Shown here piece by piece: positions 28,683 through 37,425 of a stretch of 64,000 bases of DNA. The notes below the pieces were generated by a model. That model did no database searches, was not told the DNA's origin, and worked only from the letters and a program-made list of their open reading frames with translations. Origin of the DNA: Catalinimonas alkaloidigena (GTDB taxonomy: Bacteria > Bacteroidota > Bacteroidia > Cytophagales > Cyclobacteriaceae); the NCBI RefSeq assembly GCF_029504655.1, contig NZ_JAQFIL010000001.1, forward strand, positions 2,919,001 through 2,983,000. Direction: 5' to 3'. Every line of letters begins with the position of its first letter. Position 1 is the stretch's first letter. A program made the position numbers and the translations under genes.

Positions 28683-29726
28683 ATGATTCGTGTAGCATTA
28701 GCCTCATATGGCATGTCGGGAGAAGTTTTTCATGCGCCCTTGCTGGCCGTTCATCCTGACTTTCAACTCTACAAAATTCTGGAAAGAAACCGGAATAAGT
28801 CTCAAGAAAAGTACCCTGAGGTTACTGTGGTCAAAAAGTATGAGGACATACTGCAAGATGAACAAGTAGATGTGGTACTGGTCAATACGCCTAACCCTTT
28901 TCATTACGAGATGGCAGAAAAAGCGCTCAATGCTGGGAAGCATGTGGTCATGGAAAAGCCTTTTACCAATACCAGTGAAGAAGCCAAGAAACTTATTGCG
29001 CTGGCTAATAAAAAAGAAAAGCTGCTGACAGTCTTTCAAAACAGGCGACTGGACAGTGATTTTTTGACGGTAAAAAAAGTAATTGAAAGTAAACTGCTGG
29101 GTTACCTGGTAGAATACGAAGCGCATTACGACCGCTACCGAAACTTTATTCAAGCCAATACCTGGAAGGAAGAAAGCGGTCCTGGTTCCGGAATATTGTT
29201 TAACCTGGGTTCACATATGATTGACCAGGCACTTACGCTTTTCGGCCTGCCCGAGCGTCTATCTGCTAAACTGGCTATTCAAAGAGAAGGGGGAAAAACA
29301 CATGATGCTTACCATCTGATTTTTACCTATGAGAAATTTCAGGTAGTGCTCAAATCCAGCTATCTGGTCAGAGATGAAGGACCTCGATATAAAGTTTTGG
29401 GTAATCTGGGCACCTTTACCAAATACGGACTCGACACCCAGGAGGATTGTTTGAAAGCCGGTCAACTACCTCAGGGAGATGATTGGGGAGCCGAGCCACC
29501 GGAAATCTGGGGGATGCTGGAAACTGAAATAGATGGTCTTCACTTCAGAGGTGAGGTAGCATCTGAAAATGGAAACTATAATCTGTTTTACGATAACCTA
29601 TCGGATGCCATACAAAATGGCGCTGAATTGTTGGTAAAGCCAGAAGAAGCCATGCAGGTCATCAGCCTGATTGAACTTGCTGAACAAAGCAATAAGGAAA
29701 GAAGAGAGGTGGAAGTAAAGATTTAA
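28683..29726 (+). CDS. Gfo/Idh/MocA family oxidoreductase, cytosolic
   Basis: A 347-residue NAD(P)-dependent oxidoreductase without a signal peptide. The N-terminus (VALASYGMSGEVFHAPLL) corresponds to the YdgJ-type opening in which G(F/Y)GMSG forms the dinucleotide loop. VLVNTPNPFHYEMAEKAL and VMEKPFTNT (the EKP motif with the catalytic-site Lys, about residues 94-97) follow. The C-terminal half is the usual beta-sheet substrate domain (GSGILFNLGSHMIDQAL). Members oxidise or reduce sugar or inositol hydroxyls. It is divergent from the enolase-superfamily gene and faces the damaged ROK kinase gene across a terminator. The substrate is unknown; a 3-oxo-sugar step with DUF1080 is inferred. Confidence 0.88.
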   Translation: MIRVALASYGMSGEVFHAPLLAVHPDFQLYKILERNRNKSQEKYPEVTVVKKYEDILQDEQVDVVLVNTPNPFHYEMAEKALNAGKHVVMEKPFTNTSEEAKKLIALANKKEKLLTVFQNRRLDSDFLTVKKVIESKLLGYLVEYEAHYDRYRNFIQANTWKEESGPGSGILFNLGSHMIDQALTLFGLPERLSAKLAIQREGGKTHDAYHLIFTYEKFQVVLKSSYLVRDEGPRYKVLGNLGTFTKYGLDTQEDCLKAGQLPQGDDWGAEPPEIWGMLETEIDGLHFRGEVASENGNYNLFYDNLSDAIQNGAELLVKPEEAMQVISLIELAEQSNKERREVEVKI

Positions 29727-29734
29727 TTCAACGA

Positions 29735-29764
29735 GCGCAAATGAAAAAAATCATTTGCGCTAAT
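29735..29764. terminator. hairpin terminator between convergent oxidoreductase and ROK genes
   Basis: A perfect 10-bp stem (GCGCAAATGA with TCATTTGCGC) around an A6 loop, placed between two convergent genes. The plus-strand 3' flank TAATTTC is only moderately T-rich. Confidence 0.65.
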
Positions 29765-29779
29765 TTCATCCTATCATTT

Positions 29780-30692
29780 TTATTCAGCCAAAATAGCAGC
29801 CCCAAAAACACCGGCGCTATCCCCCAGTGCTGGTTTAAAAAACTTAGTGTCAAGGCGGTTATTGAATACAAATTTACGGGTTGATTCTACTCCTTCTGTG
29901 TAGAGTAAATCAATATTCCCTACCCCTCCTCCTAGCACAATCGCATCGGGATCAAGCAAATTGATCACCACAGAAATTCCCAAACCAAAAAAAATGGGTA
30001 AGCCTGTTCATGGTCTTTTTAGCCGCTTCATCTTTTCCTTCCTTATAATTCTGATAGATCTCTTTCAATGACTTGTTTTCATCCGTAAGTGATCTGTAAA
30101 ATTTTTCAAGCGCAGGCCCGGATAAAATAGTTTCTACTACTCCTTTTCGCCCGGTATAAGCAACACCTCCGGATTCATCCAGAAAATTATGCCCCCACTC
30201 TCCCGAGATTCCCTGTCTGCCTCTGAGTACTTTTCCATTCACTACTACCCCTCCTCCTACACCTGTTCCCATAATTACACCGAACACCACATTGGCTTCA
30301 GGCATTTCTTTATTCACCACTCCCATTCTGGCTTCTGCCAGCGCAAAACAGTTCGCGTCATTAGCCATCACCACAGGTAGACTTAAGGCCTTCTGCAAAT
30401 CCTCATGAAAATGCTTACCGTTGAGGCAGGTTGTATTGCTGTTTTTGTGAAGCCCTGACAGCGGATCCACCGTACCGGGAGTACCAATACCGATTTTATC
30501 AGCTTGAATGCCAGCCTCTACTGCCATCTGATCAAGCAAGGTTTTAATGCGGGAAATGATATGTTCATAACCTTTTGCCTGTTCAGTAGGGATTCTTTTC
30601 CTGAGAATTACCTCGGGATCATTTACACTTTTCAAGATTACTCCTTCTATTTTCGTCCCTCCAAGATCAATTCCCCAAAGTGGTTTCATCAT
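29780..30692 (-). pseudogene. ROK-family sugar kinase, frameshifted at a homopolymer
   Basis: The first 246 codons (30692 to 29952) give a ROK kinase N-terminus: GIDLGGTKIEGVIL phosphate loop, IGTPGTVDP, VMANDANCFALAE and GTGVGGGVVVNGKVLRG. At a run of eight T on the coding strand (A run at 29987-29994) the frame slips; the rest of the family (GISVVINLLDPDAIVLGGG to FGAAILAE) continues in another frame to the stop at 29780. Removing one T restores a continuous protein of about 303 residues. The Cys cluster that usually binds zinc in ROK proteins is absent (GGVAYTGRKGVVET). The break may be a true mutation, programmed slippage or a sequencing error. Confidence 0.85.
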
Positions 30693-30786
30693 TTTTAGTT
30701 TTAGTGTAGTGTTACATAATTTTAAAACTGAAAACCGTAGTCCGTAAACTGAAATGATCAGCTACAAACCCCAACCTCCCCCTTCC

Positions 30787-32118
30787 CTATACCAATTCCT
30801 TCTCTATCTGTTCCAGTGACTTGCCTTTAGTTTCGGGTACAAAGAACCAAACGAATATAAAGCTCAGCGCACTGATGATCGCAAATATTCCAAAGGAGAA
30901 AGCGCCCCCTTTATTTTCCAGCATCCAGGGAAAAGTTTGCGTGACCAGATAGGTAGAGCTCCAATGCAAAAACAATGACACTGACATGGCAGATCCACGG
31001 TATTTGTTAGGAAAAATTTCGGAAACCACCACCCACATTACGGCAGCATGAGTAGCAGCGAAAGAAGCGATATAACCTAATATTGAAAATAAAACACCAT
31101 AACCTCCGGCAGTATCTGAAAGAAATGAAAACACGAGGAAGGTAAGTGAAACAGTCATACCTACTGACCCGGCTAGTAAAAGAGGTCTTCTACCAATCCG
31201 GTCAACCATATAGATGGCAACGAAAGTAAATGTTAAATTTACTGCTCCGATTGCCACTGTCTGGGCCAGAGCAGATTCAAGACCGGCACCTGCACTGGCA
31301 AATATATTGGGCGCATAGTAGATAATCGCGTTGATACCTACCAACTGCTGCAACATAGCAAGGACAATCCCGATCATCATTATTTTGCTCATCTTACCTT
31401 TGAACAAATCACCAAAAGCAACTTTTTCGTGCTGATCGTGCAGTGTTTCTTCTATCTCTTTAAGTTCTTCATTTACCTGCCCTTCCCCCTCTAGCTTACG
31501 GAGTACTTCACGTGCTTTTTCAGGTTGGTTATTCTTATAAAGCCAGCGAGGGCTTTCTGGAATGAAAAAGAGTAAAATAAAAAACAAAGTTGAGGGAATA
31601 GCTTCACTACCCAACATATATCGCCAACTTTCATCACCAAATGAGCTGGCAAACAGCAGGTTGGTAAAGTAAACGACCAAAATACCAATCACAATGGTAA
31701 GTTGATTGATTGAAACCAACCGACCTCTCCTATCAGCAGGAGAAATTTCGGCAATGTATGTAGGTGAAAGTGCTGAGGCAGCTCCTACTCCTATTCCACC
31801 CAATATTCGCGCGAAAACGAAAAAGGTAAAACTGGTAGCCAGTGCAGTGCCTATGGCTGAAAAGGTAAACAGAACGGCAGTAACGATCAGCACCTTTTTT
31901 CTTCCCAGTAAATCACTGGTAAAACCAGCTGAAAAAGCTCCGAGTATACACCCCACAATAACGCTAGAAACGGCCCAGCCTAGTGATACGGAATCAAGGT
32001 CAAAATATTTTTGAATGAAAGGATTTGCTCCTGAAATTACAGCGGTGTCAAATCCAAAGAGGAAGCCTCCCAATGCTGCTATAAAAGTGATTGTAATCAC
32101 ATAGGTGTGCTTTTTCAT
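30787..32118 (-). CDS. sugar porter (MFS) transporter
   Basis: A 443-residue inner-membrane protein with 12 predicted helices. Sugar porter signatures are clear: FGFDTAVISGA in helix 1, the loop RKKVL after TSDLLG, PESPRWLY at the end of helix 6, a long charged central loop, QQLVGINAIIYYAPNIF in helix 7, DRIGRRPLL, and PETKGKSLEQIE at the C-terminus. The closest family is the XylE/GLUT-like proton-sugar symporters. The sugar is not determined. It stands 95 bases beyond the ROK kinase start on the same strand, so uptake and phosphorylation of one sugar may once have been paired. Confidence 0.92.
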   Translation of the reverse strand: MKKHTYVITITFIAALGGFLFGFDTAVISGANPFIQKYFDLDSVSLGWAVSSVIVGCILGAFSAGFTSDLLGRKKVLIVTAVLFTFSAIGTALATSFTFFVFARILGGIGVGAASALSPTYIAEISPADRRGRLVSINQLTIVIGILVVYFTNLLFASSFGDESWRYMLGSEAIPSTLFFILLFFIPESPRWLYKNNQPEKAREVLRKLEGEGQVNEELKEIEETLHDQHEKVAFGDLFKGKMSKIMMIGIVLAMLQQLVGINAIIYYAPNIFASAGAGLESALAQTVAIGAVNLTFTFVAIYMVDRIGRRPLLLAGSVGMTVSLTFLVFSFLSDTAGGYGVLFSILGYIASFAATHAAVMWVVVSEIFPNKYRGSAMSVSLFLHWSSTYLVTQTFPWMLENKGGAFSFGIFAIISALSFIFVWFFVPETKGKSLEQIEKELV

Positions 32119-32233
32119 AAATAAAGATTAGGCGTTAGTTAGTTTAGCATTTTCAAAAACGCTTCCAATTTGCAAAAAATAGCTATCAGTGCAAAGCTTA
32201 GTTTTTATGCTTTTGATATTTGCTCCATAATGA

Positions 32234-32971
32234 ATGCATTCTTTTAACTCTTTAGTAATTCTTTATATTTGTCAGCCATTAAGTATATTCTTCGTCCTTT
32301 TATTGATTATGACCTACAGGTTTGTCCGTGCTTGCATTCGCTGGTTTATACGTTCTTTCTCACCAACAACGTTGATCACAGCTAAGGATAGTCTTCCCAC
32401 TGATGCACCTTTCATATTAATTTGTGATGCAGATAACCCATATAAAACAGCCTTATTTCTGACCGCCCATGCGAATAAACCACTAAGGTTTATCAAAGCT
32501 GTGCATAGGCCACTTAGCTATTTCAAATTACTGGCTTTCAATATTTTACATATTGAACCATTGCTAAAAATCAGTAAGCACCCTAAAGCCAAGGCATATT
32601 CACATACTTACTGGAAAGGCGCTAGAGAATTAATCATTCAGAACCAAGTGCCAGTATTTTTTACGTCTCAAAAACATGAGACTATATATGTGGATAAAAG
32701 CGTTGCTAAATTAGCCCTTCAAACCTCCTCTGTTTTTGATTTCACCCTTTCTTTAAAAATTATTCCTGTTAAAGTATACAGCCGTTCTGATGGTTTTCTA
32801 AGCATAAAATTTCTAAAAGGGATTTCAATAGCTGCTTACGAAAAAGAATATAAACAATGCCCGGCTCGTGCTATTAATGAGATTACCGGCAAACTTCAGG
32901 AGGCTTTCACATTATCGGCTTATGCAGATGATAACAAATCTCCTGATTTAACTGCTGAGCTGGTATCGTAA
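32234..32971 (+). CDS. membrane-anchored protein resembling PlsC-type acyltransferases, no HX4D motif
   Basis: A 245-residue protein with one or two N-terminal hydrophobic segments (about residues 7-35) and then a soluble domain. The pattern FILICDADNPYKTALFLTAH, LRFIKAVHRPLSYF, ILHIEPLLKISK, ELIIQNQVPVFFTSQKHE and LKIIPVKVY follows the strand-helix layout of lysophospholipid acyltransferases. The catalytic HxxxxD is not visible: NPYKTA occupies its expected place. It may be a degenerate or non-catalytic relative, or the likeness may be only structural. An inner ATG at 32309 (MTYRFV) is an alternative start. It stands alone between the transporter and the uronate operon. Confidence 0.5.
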   Translation: MHSFNSLVILYICQPLSIFFVLLLIMTYRFVRACIRWFIRSFSPTTLITAKDSLPTDAPFILICDADNPYKTALFLTAHANKPLRFIKAVHRPLSYFKLLAFNILHIEPLLKISKHPKAKAYSHTYWKGARELIIQNQVPVFFTSQKHETIYVDKSVAKLALQTSSVFDFTLSLKIIPVKVYSRSDGFLSIKFLKGISIAAYEKEYKQCPARAINEITGKLQEAFTLSAYADDNKSPDLTAELVS

Positions 32972-33054
32972 TTAATTTTCTTTCATTTATCTGGGCATCT
33001 GTTACAAATTCCGAAGAAGATCTATGTAGATGCACAAAAAGTAATTATAATTAT

Positions 33055-33062
33055 TAGTTTTG
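33055..33062 (+). promoter_or_regulatory. -7 promoter box of the uronate operon
   Basis: TAGTTTTG matches TAnnTTTG exactly, 46 bases upstream of the uxaC start. It abuts the perfect dyad at 33064-33081, so transcription would begin inside the dyad. Confidence 0.55.
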
Positions 33063-33063
33063 T

Positions 33064-33081
33064 AATGCAATCTATTGCATT
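33064..33081. promoter_or_regulatory. probable operator: perfect dyad in front of uxaC
   Basis: AATGCAA-tcta-TTGCATT is a perfect 7-4-7 inverted repeat that starts 2 bases after the -7 box, at the expected transcription start. This is where a LacI- or GntR-type repressor would block initiation. No regulator gene is found beside the operon. The assignment as an operator is inferred from symmetry and position. Confidence 0.6.
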
Positions 33082-33107
33082 GCAACACCTATTACGAAAA
33101 TTGACAT

Positions 33108-34511
33108 ATGAAGGCATTTTTAGATAAAAATTTTTTACTGCAATCTGATGTTGCACAGCAACTTTACCATAAGCATGCTGCGGACACCCCCATCATTGAT
33201 TACCACTGTCATTTACCCCCCGACCAGATTGCCGCTGACAAAAAATTTAAAAACTTAACTGAGATCTGGCTGTACGGTGACCATTATAAATGGCGTGCCA
33301 TGAGGACCAATGGCATTGATGAAAAATACTGCACCGGCGATGCGGATGATTATGATAAATTTCTGAAATACGCTGAAACTGTACCTTATACACTGCGCAA
33401 TCCTCTGTATCACTGGACGCATCTGGAATTGAGAAGGTATTTCGGGATTGAAAAAATTTTGAATGGAGATACTGCCGGAGAAATTTATCATCAATGTAAC
33501 GAACAGCTACAGGAAGATAAGATGAGCTGTAGAAACATTCTGAGGAATATGAATGTAAAAGTGGTTTGTACTACCGATGATCCGGCTGACAACTTAGCGC
33601 ATCACGCAAAACTCAGAGAAGATGGCTATGAGATCAAAGTACTTCCTACATTCAGGGCAGACAAATCTATGGCAGTTGATGATCCTGAAACTTACCTTGC
33701 TTACCTGGAAAAGCTGGAAAAAGCTTCAAATGTAAATATTGCGAGCTATGATGACCTACTGCAGGCTTTGCGTAAAAGACATGACTTCTTTGCGGAAGCG
33801 GGCTGCCGCCTTTCGGACCACGGTATCAATAACTTTTTCTCCGAAGAATACACAGCTGAAGAAGTAAAAAAGTATTTTGATCAGCTGAGGTCAGGTAAAA
33901 AATTAGATGCATTAGCAGTTGAAAAGCTAAAGTCAGCTATACTTTACGAACTTGCTGTTATGGACCATGAAAAAGGCTGGACACAGCAATTTCATGTAGG
34001 TGCCATGCGCAATAATAACAGTCGTATGTTGCGTCAATTAGGCCCTGACACTGGTTTTGACTCCATAGGAGACTATCGTATTGGCGCCCCGATGTCTCGT
34101 TTCTTTGACCGTCTGGATGCTACTGACCAGCTGGCCAAAACCATTATTTACAACTTAAATCCCCGGGATAATTACCTGGTAGGTACTATGACTGGGAATT
34201 TTAATGATGGCTCTACTCCCGGCAAAATGCAGTTTGGATCAGGCTGGTGGTTTCTGGATCAGAAAGAAGGGATGGAGATGCAAATGAACGCTCTTTCTAA
34301 CCTTGGATTACTAAGTCGCTTCGTTGGTATGCTTACCGATTCAAGAAGTTTTCTTTCTTACCCCCGACACGAATATTTCCGCAGAATTCTCTGTAACTTG
34401 TTGGGCAATGATGTTGTCAACGGTGAGCTGCCCCATGATATGGAGCTGCTTGGACAAACTGTTGAGAACATTTGCTATTATAACGCAAAAGCATTTTTTG
34501 CTTTTGATTGA
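33108..34511 (+). CDS. uxaC: glucuronate (uronate) isomerase
   Basis: A 467-residue cytosolic isomerase that converts glucuronate to fructuronate or galacturonate to tagaturonate. Family features: the metal-binding IIDYHCHLPPDQIA at about residues 29-42, ALRKRHDFFAEAGCRLSDHG, QFHVGAMRNNNSRM, GSGWWFLDQKEGM and MLTDSRSFLSYPRHEYFRR. The length matches UxaC. It is the first gene of the operon uxaC, kdgK, kdgA and three TRAP genes. The reductase and dehydratase steps (UxuB/UxaB, UxuA/UxaA) needed to reach KDG are not in this window. Confidence 0.95.
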   Translation: MKAFLDKNFLLQSDVAQQLYHKHAADTPIIDYHCHLPPDQIAADKKFKNLTEIWLYGDHYKWRAMRTNGIDEKYCTGDADDYDKFLKYAETVPYTLRNPLYHWTHLELRRYFGIEKILNGDTAGEIYHQCNEQLQEDKMSCRNILRNMNVKVVCTTDDPADNLAHHAKLREDGYEIKVLPTFRADKSMAVDDPETYLAYLEKLEKASNVNIASYDDLLQALRKRHDFFAEAGCRLSDHGINNFFSEEYTAEEVKKYFDQLRSGKKLDALAVEKLKSAILYELAVMDHEKGWTQQFHVGAMRNNNSRMLRQLGPDTGFDSIGDYRIGAPMSRFFDRLDATDQLAKTIIYNLNPRDNYLVGTMTGNFNDGSTPGKMQFGSGWWFLDQKEGMEMQMNALSNLGLLSRFVGMLTDSRSFLSYPRHEYFRRILCNLLGNDVVNGELPHDMELLGQTVENICYYNAKAFFAFD

Positions 34512-34561
34512 TTTTCTTAGACCAATAATTAAATAATAACTAATCACATCCTGTAAAACCT

Positions 34562-35599
34562 ATGCGTAAAAAAGTAGTAACTTTTGGAGAAATCATGTTG
34601 CGACTGGCCACGCCCAGCTACCAACGCTTTATCCAGGCCACTGATTTTGAAGCTACCTATGGTGGCGGAGAAGCCAATGTCGCAGTATCGCTCGCCAACT
34701 ACGGCCTTTCGCCTCAGTTTGTTACCCGACTGCCTCAGAACGATATCGGCAAAGCTGCCCTCTCTACTTTAAAAAAATACAATGTCGGTACCGACTATAT
34801 CGCTTTTGGCGGAGACCGCCTGGGCATCTACTTTCTGGAATCCGGCGCTGTAAGCCGGGGCAGCAAAGTGGTCTATGACCGAGCCAACTCTGCGCTTTCT
34901 GAAATCCAGCCCGGCATGATTGACTGGGACAAAGCCCTGGACGGTGCCGAGTGGTTTCACTGGACAGGCATCACTCCAGCCGTTTCTCAGGGCGCAGCCG
35001 ATGTCTGCCTGGAAGGCGTAAAAGCAGCCAATGCCAAAGGGATCACCGTTTCTACTGACCTCAACTACCGCAAAAACCTCTGGAAATATGGCAAGAAAGC
35101 TTCTGAAGTAATGCCTGAGCTGGTAGCAGGCTGTGACATCATCCTGGGCAATGAAGAAGATGCGGAGAAAGTGTTTGGCATACATCCTGAAGGTGTAGAC
35201 GTCACCAAAGGCCATGTGGAAGCAGCAGCATATGAGTCGGTCTGTAGCCAGCTGATGGAGAAATTTCCCAGAGCCAGGAAGGCGATCATCACCTTAAGAG
35301 GCTCTATCAGTGCCAGCCACAACAGCTGGTCGGGCGTGCTCTACGATGGCAAGCAACTGTATGAAGCCCCTACTTACCAGATCACGCACATTGTAGACCG
35401 CGTAGGGGGAGGAGACTCATTCATGGGCGGCTTGATCTATGGCTTGCTCACTTATCCGGATGATGACCAGCAGGCACTCAACTTTGCGGTAGCCGCTTCA
35501 TGCCTGAAGCATACCATCCACGGAGATTTCAACCTTGTAACTGTAGATGAGGTAGAGAAGCTCATGAGCGGAGATGCTTCGGGTAGAGTTTCACGTTAA
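34562..35599 (+). CDS. kdgK: 2-dehydro-3-deoxygluconokinase (PfkB family)
   Basis: A 345-residue PfkB-family kinase that phosphorylates KDG to KDPG. It shows VVTFGEIMLRLATP at the N-terminus, GGGEANVAVSLANYGL (substrate-side glycines, about residues 37-52), STDLNYRKNLW, and the catalytic DRVGGGDSFMGGLIYGLL near 278-295 with the base Asp in GGGDS. The place between uxaC and the KDPG aldolase gene supports KDG as substrate. By eye its codons are richer in G and C than those of its neighbours (many GCC, CTG, ACC and GGC), suggesting a different history. A small terminator-like hairpin follows it. Confidence 0.92.
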   Translation: MRKKVVTFGEIMLRLATPSYQRFIQATDFEATYGGGEANVAVSLANYGLSPQFVTRLPQNDIGKAALSTLKKYNVGTDYIAFGGDRLGIYFLESGAVSRGSKVVYDRANSALSEIQPGMIDWDKALDGAEWFHWTGITPAVSQGAADVCLEGVKAANAKGITVSTDLNYRKNLWKYGKKASEVMPELVAGCDIILGNEEDAEKVFGIHPEGVDVTKGHVEAAAYESVCSQLMEKFPRARKAIITLRGSISASHNSWSGVLYDGKQLYEAPTYQITHIVDRVGGGDSFMGGLIYGLLTYPDDDQQALNFAVAASCLKHTIHGDFNLVTVDEVEKLMSGDASGRVSR

Positions 35600-35612
35600 A
35601 TTTAATGGCTGA

Positions 35613-35645
35613 TGAGGAATGACTAATTAATCATTCCTCATTTTT
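35613..35645 (+). terminator. hairpin with T tract after kdgK
   Basis: A perfect 10-bp stem (TGAGGAATGA with TCATTCCTCA) around CTAATTAA, followed by T5. It lies inside the uronate operon, so it may cause partial termination and lower expression of the aldolase and TRAP genes. Confidence 0.68.
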
Positions 35646-35685
35646 CATCATTCATTCATCAATAAACATTATTCATTACTAAGCA

Positions 35686-36357
35686 ATGGCAAGATTTTCT
35701 AGAATTGAAGTGGCGCTTAAAATGAAAGAGACTGGTATTGTACCAGTGTTCTTTCACAAAGATTTAGACCTGTGTAAAGAGGTCGTAAAGGCCTGTTACG
35801 AAGGAGGTGTGAGGGTATTTGAATTCACAAACCGGGGTGACTATGCTCATGAAGTATTTTCTGAGCTTAATAAATTTGCCGAAAAAGAGGCTCCTGAAAT
35901 GATCATGGGAGTGGGCTCTATCAATGAACCCGGTACGGCTTCACTTTATATGCAACTAGGCGCTAACTTTATCGTTTCTCCTGTGCTGAATCCTGAAATG
36001 GCTAAAGTATGTAACCGACGCAAAGTTTCCTGGTCACCAGGTTGCGGGTCATTATCTGAAATCTCATATGCTGAAGAATTGGGTGCCGAAGTGGTAAAAA
36101 TATTTCCTGGCACCGAAGTGGGTGGCCCCAATTTCGTGAAAGGTGTTAAAGCACCACATCCCTGGACGAGCATTATGCCTACCGGTGGAGTTTCACCTAC
36201 GCAGGAAAACCTCTCTGCCTGGTTCAATGCCGGTGTACACTGTGTGGGTATGGGGTCAAAGCTGATCACCAAAGAAATCATCGCTCAAAAGGATTTTGCC
36301 GCTCTACAACAGAAAGTGAAGGAAGCGATGGATATTGTGAAAAGCTTGAGCAAATAA
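35686..36357 (+). CDS. kdgA: KDPG / 4-hydroxy-2-oxoglutarate aldolase
   Basis: A 223-residue class I aldolase that splits KDPG to pyruvate and glyceraldehyde-3-phosphate. Visible: TGIVPVFFHKD near the N-terminus, VFEFTNRGDYAHEVF, GVGSINEPGTA, FIVSPVLNPEMAKVC, the Schiff-base Lys in GAEVVKIFPGTEVGG (about residue 145) and IMPTGGVSPT. It completes the KDG branch after kdgK. The length is slightly above the roughly 210 of Eda. A TRAP transporter gene follows after 37 bases. Confidence 0.93.
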   Translation: MARFSRIEVALKMKETGIVPVFFHKDLDLCKEVVKACYEGGVRVFEFTNRGDYAHEVFSELNKFAEKEAPEMIMGVGSINEPGTASLYMQLGANFIVSPVLNPEMAKVCNRRKVSWSPGCGSLSEISYAEELGAEVVKIFPGTEVGGPNFVKGVKAPHPWTSIMPTGGVSPTQENLSAWFNAGVHCVGMGSKLITKEIIAQKDFAALQQKVKEAMDIVKSLSK

Positions 36358-36394
36358 GTAGAGGAAGCAAGCATACAATAACCGAAAACAAGCA

Positions 36395-37387
36395 ATGACA
36401 AAACTCAACTTTAGTTCTTATAAAATTCTATTACTATTATTAGTTCTTAGCATTTTCACATCTTGTAATCGTATCGGAGGAGTGCGCACCTTAAAAATTG
36501 CGCATTCTAACGATGCCTCACACCCTGTACATCATGGCATGCTTTACCTGGCGGAAAAAGTTGAAGAGAAATCCGGTGGTAAACTCTTGGTAAATGTATA
36601 TCCCAGCGCACAGCTTGGTCAGGAAAGAGAATGTATTGAGCTACTTCAGATTGGCAGCCTGGCCATGACGAAATCCTCAGCGGCAGTGATGGAAGGTTTT
36701 GCTCCTAATTTCAAGGTACTTTCTTTACCCTACATCTTTAGAGACAAAGAACATCAATTTAATGTGCTGGATGGAGATGTAGGAAAGGAACTGATGCTTG
36801 AAGGTGAAAAATACTGGCTCAGGGGAGTTACCTTTTATGATGCCGGTAGCCGAAGCTTCTATACCAAAGATGCCCCGGTAGAAGAGCCTGCGGACCTGAT
36901 AGGAAAAAAAATCCGTGTAATGCCCAGTAACACCGCTATCAATATGGTGCAGGAGTTAGGGGGCTCTCCTACCCCGATTTCTTACGGAGAACTGTATACT
37001 GCCCTTCAGCAAGGTGTGGTAGATGCTGCTGAAAATAATCCACCCAGCTTCTTTTTCTCCCGTCATTATGAAGTTTGTAAATACTATTCTTTGAATGAGC
37101 ATACTTCTATCCCTGATATTTTATTGATCAGTACGATTGTCTGGAATACATTAAATGAGCAGGAGCAACAATGGCTACAGGAGGCTGCTGAGGAGTCAGC
37201 AGTGTATCAAAGGGAACTTTGGGCTAAATCAGAGAAGGAATCAATTGAGGCGGTAAAAGCTGCGGGAGTCACTGTTACCTATCCTGACAAATCCAAGTTT
37301 GCTGAAAAGGTAAAACCACTTTATGAAACATATAAGGATCAGCCTGAAGTATATGATTTCATTCAAAGAATTCAAGCAGTAAATTGA
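36395..37387 (+). CDS. TRAP transporter solute-binding lipoprotein (DctP family)
   Basis: A 330-residue substrate-binding protein. The signal ILLLLLVLSIFTSC gives a lipidated Cys24, an adaptation seen where binding proteins are membrane-tethered. Family motifs are IAHSNDASHPVHHGMLYLAE, VNVYPSAQLGQERECIELLQIG, IRVMPSNTAINMVQELGGSPTPISYGELYTALQQGVVDAAENNP (the DctP core, about residues 170-215) and YSLNEHTSIP. The linkage to uxaC, kdgK and kdgA suggests a uronate ligand (glucuronate or galacturonate). The two membrane subunits follow directly. Confidence 0.93.
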   Translation: MTKLNFSSYKILLLLLVLSIFTSCNRIGGVRTLKIAHSNDASHPVHHGMLYLAEKVEEKSGGKLLVNVYPSAQLGQERECIELLQIGSLAMTKSSAAVMEGFAPNFKVLSLPYIFRDKEHQFNVLDGDVGKELMLEGEKYWLRGVTFYDAGSRSFYTKDAPVEEPADLIGKKIRVMPSNTAINMVQELGGSPTPISYGELYTALQQGVVDAAENNPPSFFFSRHYEVCKYYSLNEHTSIPDILLISTIVWNTLNEQEQQWLQEAAEESAVYQRELWAKSEKESIEAVKAAGVTVTYPDKSKFAEKVKPLYETYKDQPEVYDFIQRIQAVN

Positions 37388-37425
37388 TTGAAATTTCCTA
37401 TTTACAAAGCTGATTACACAACCCT

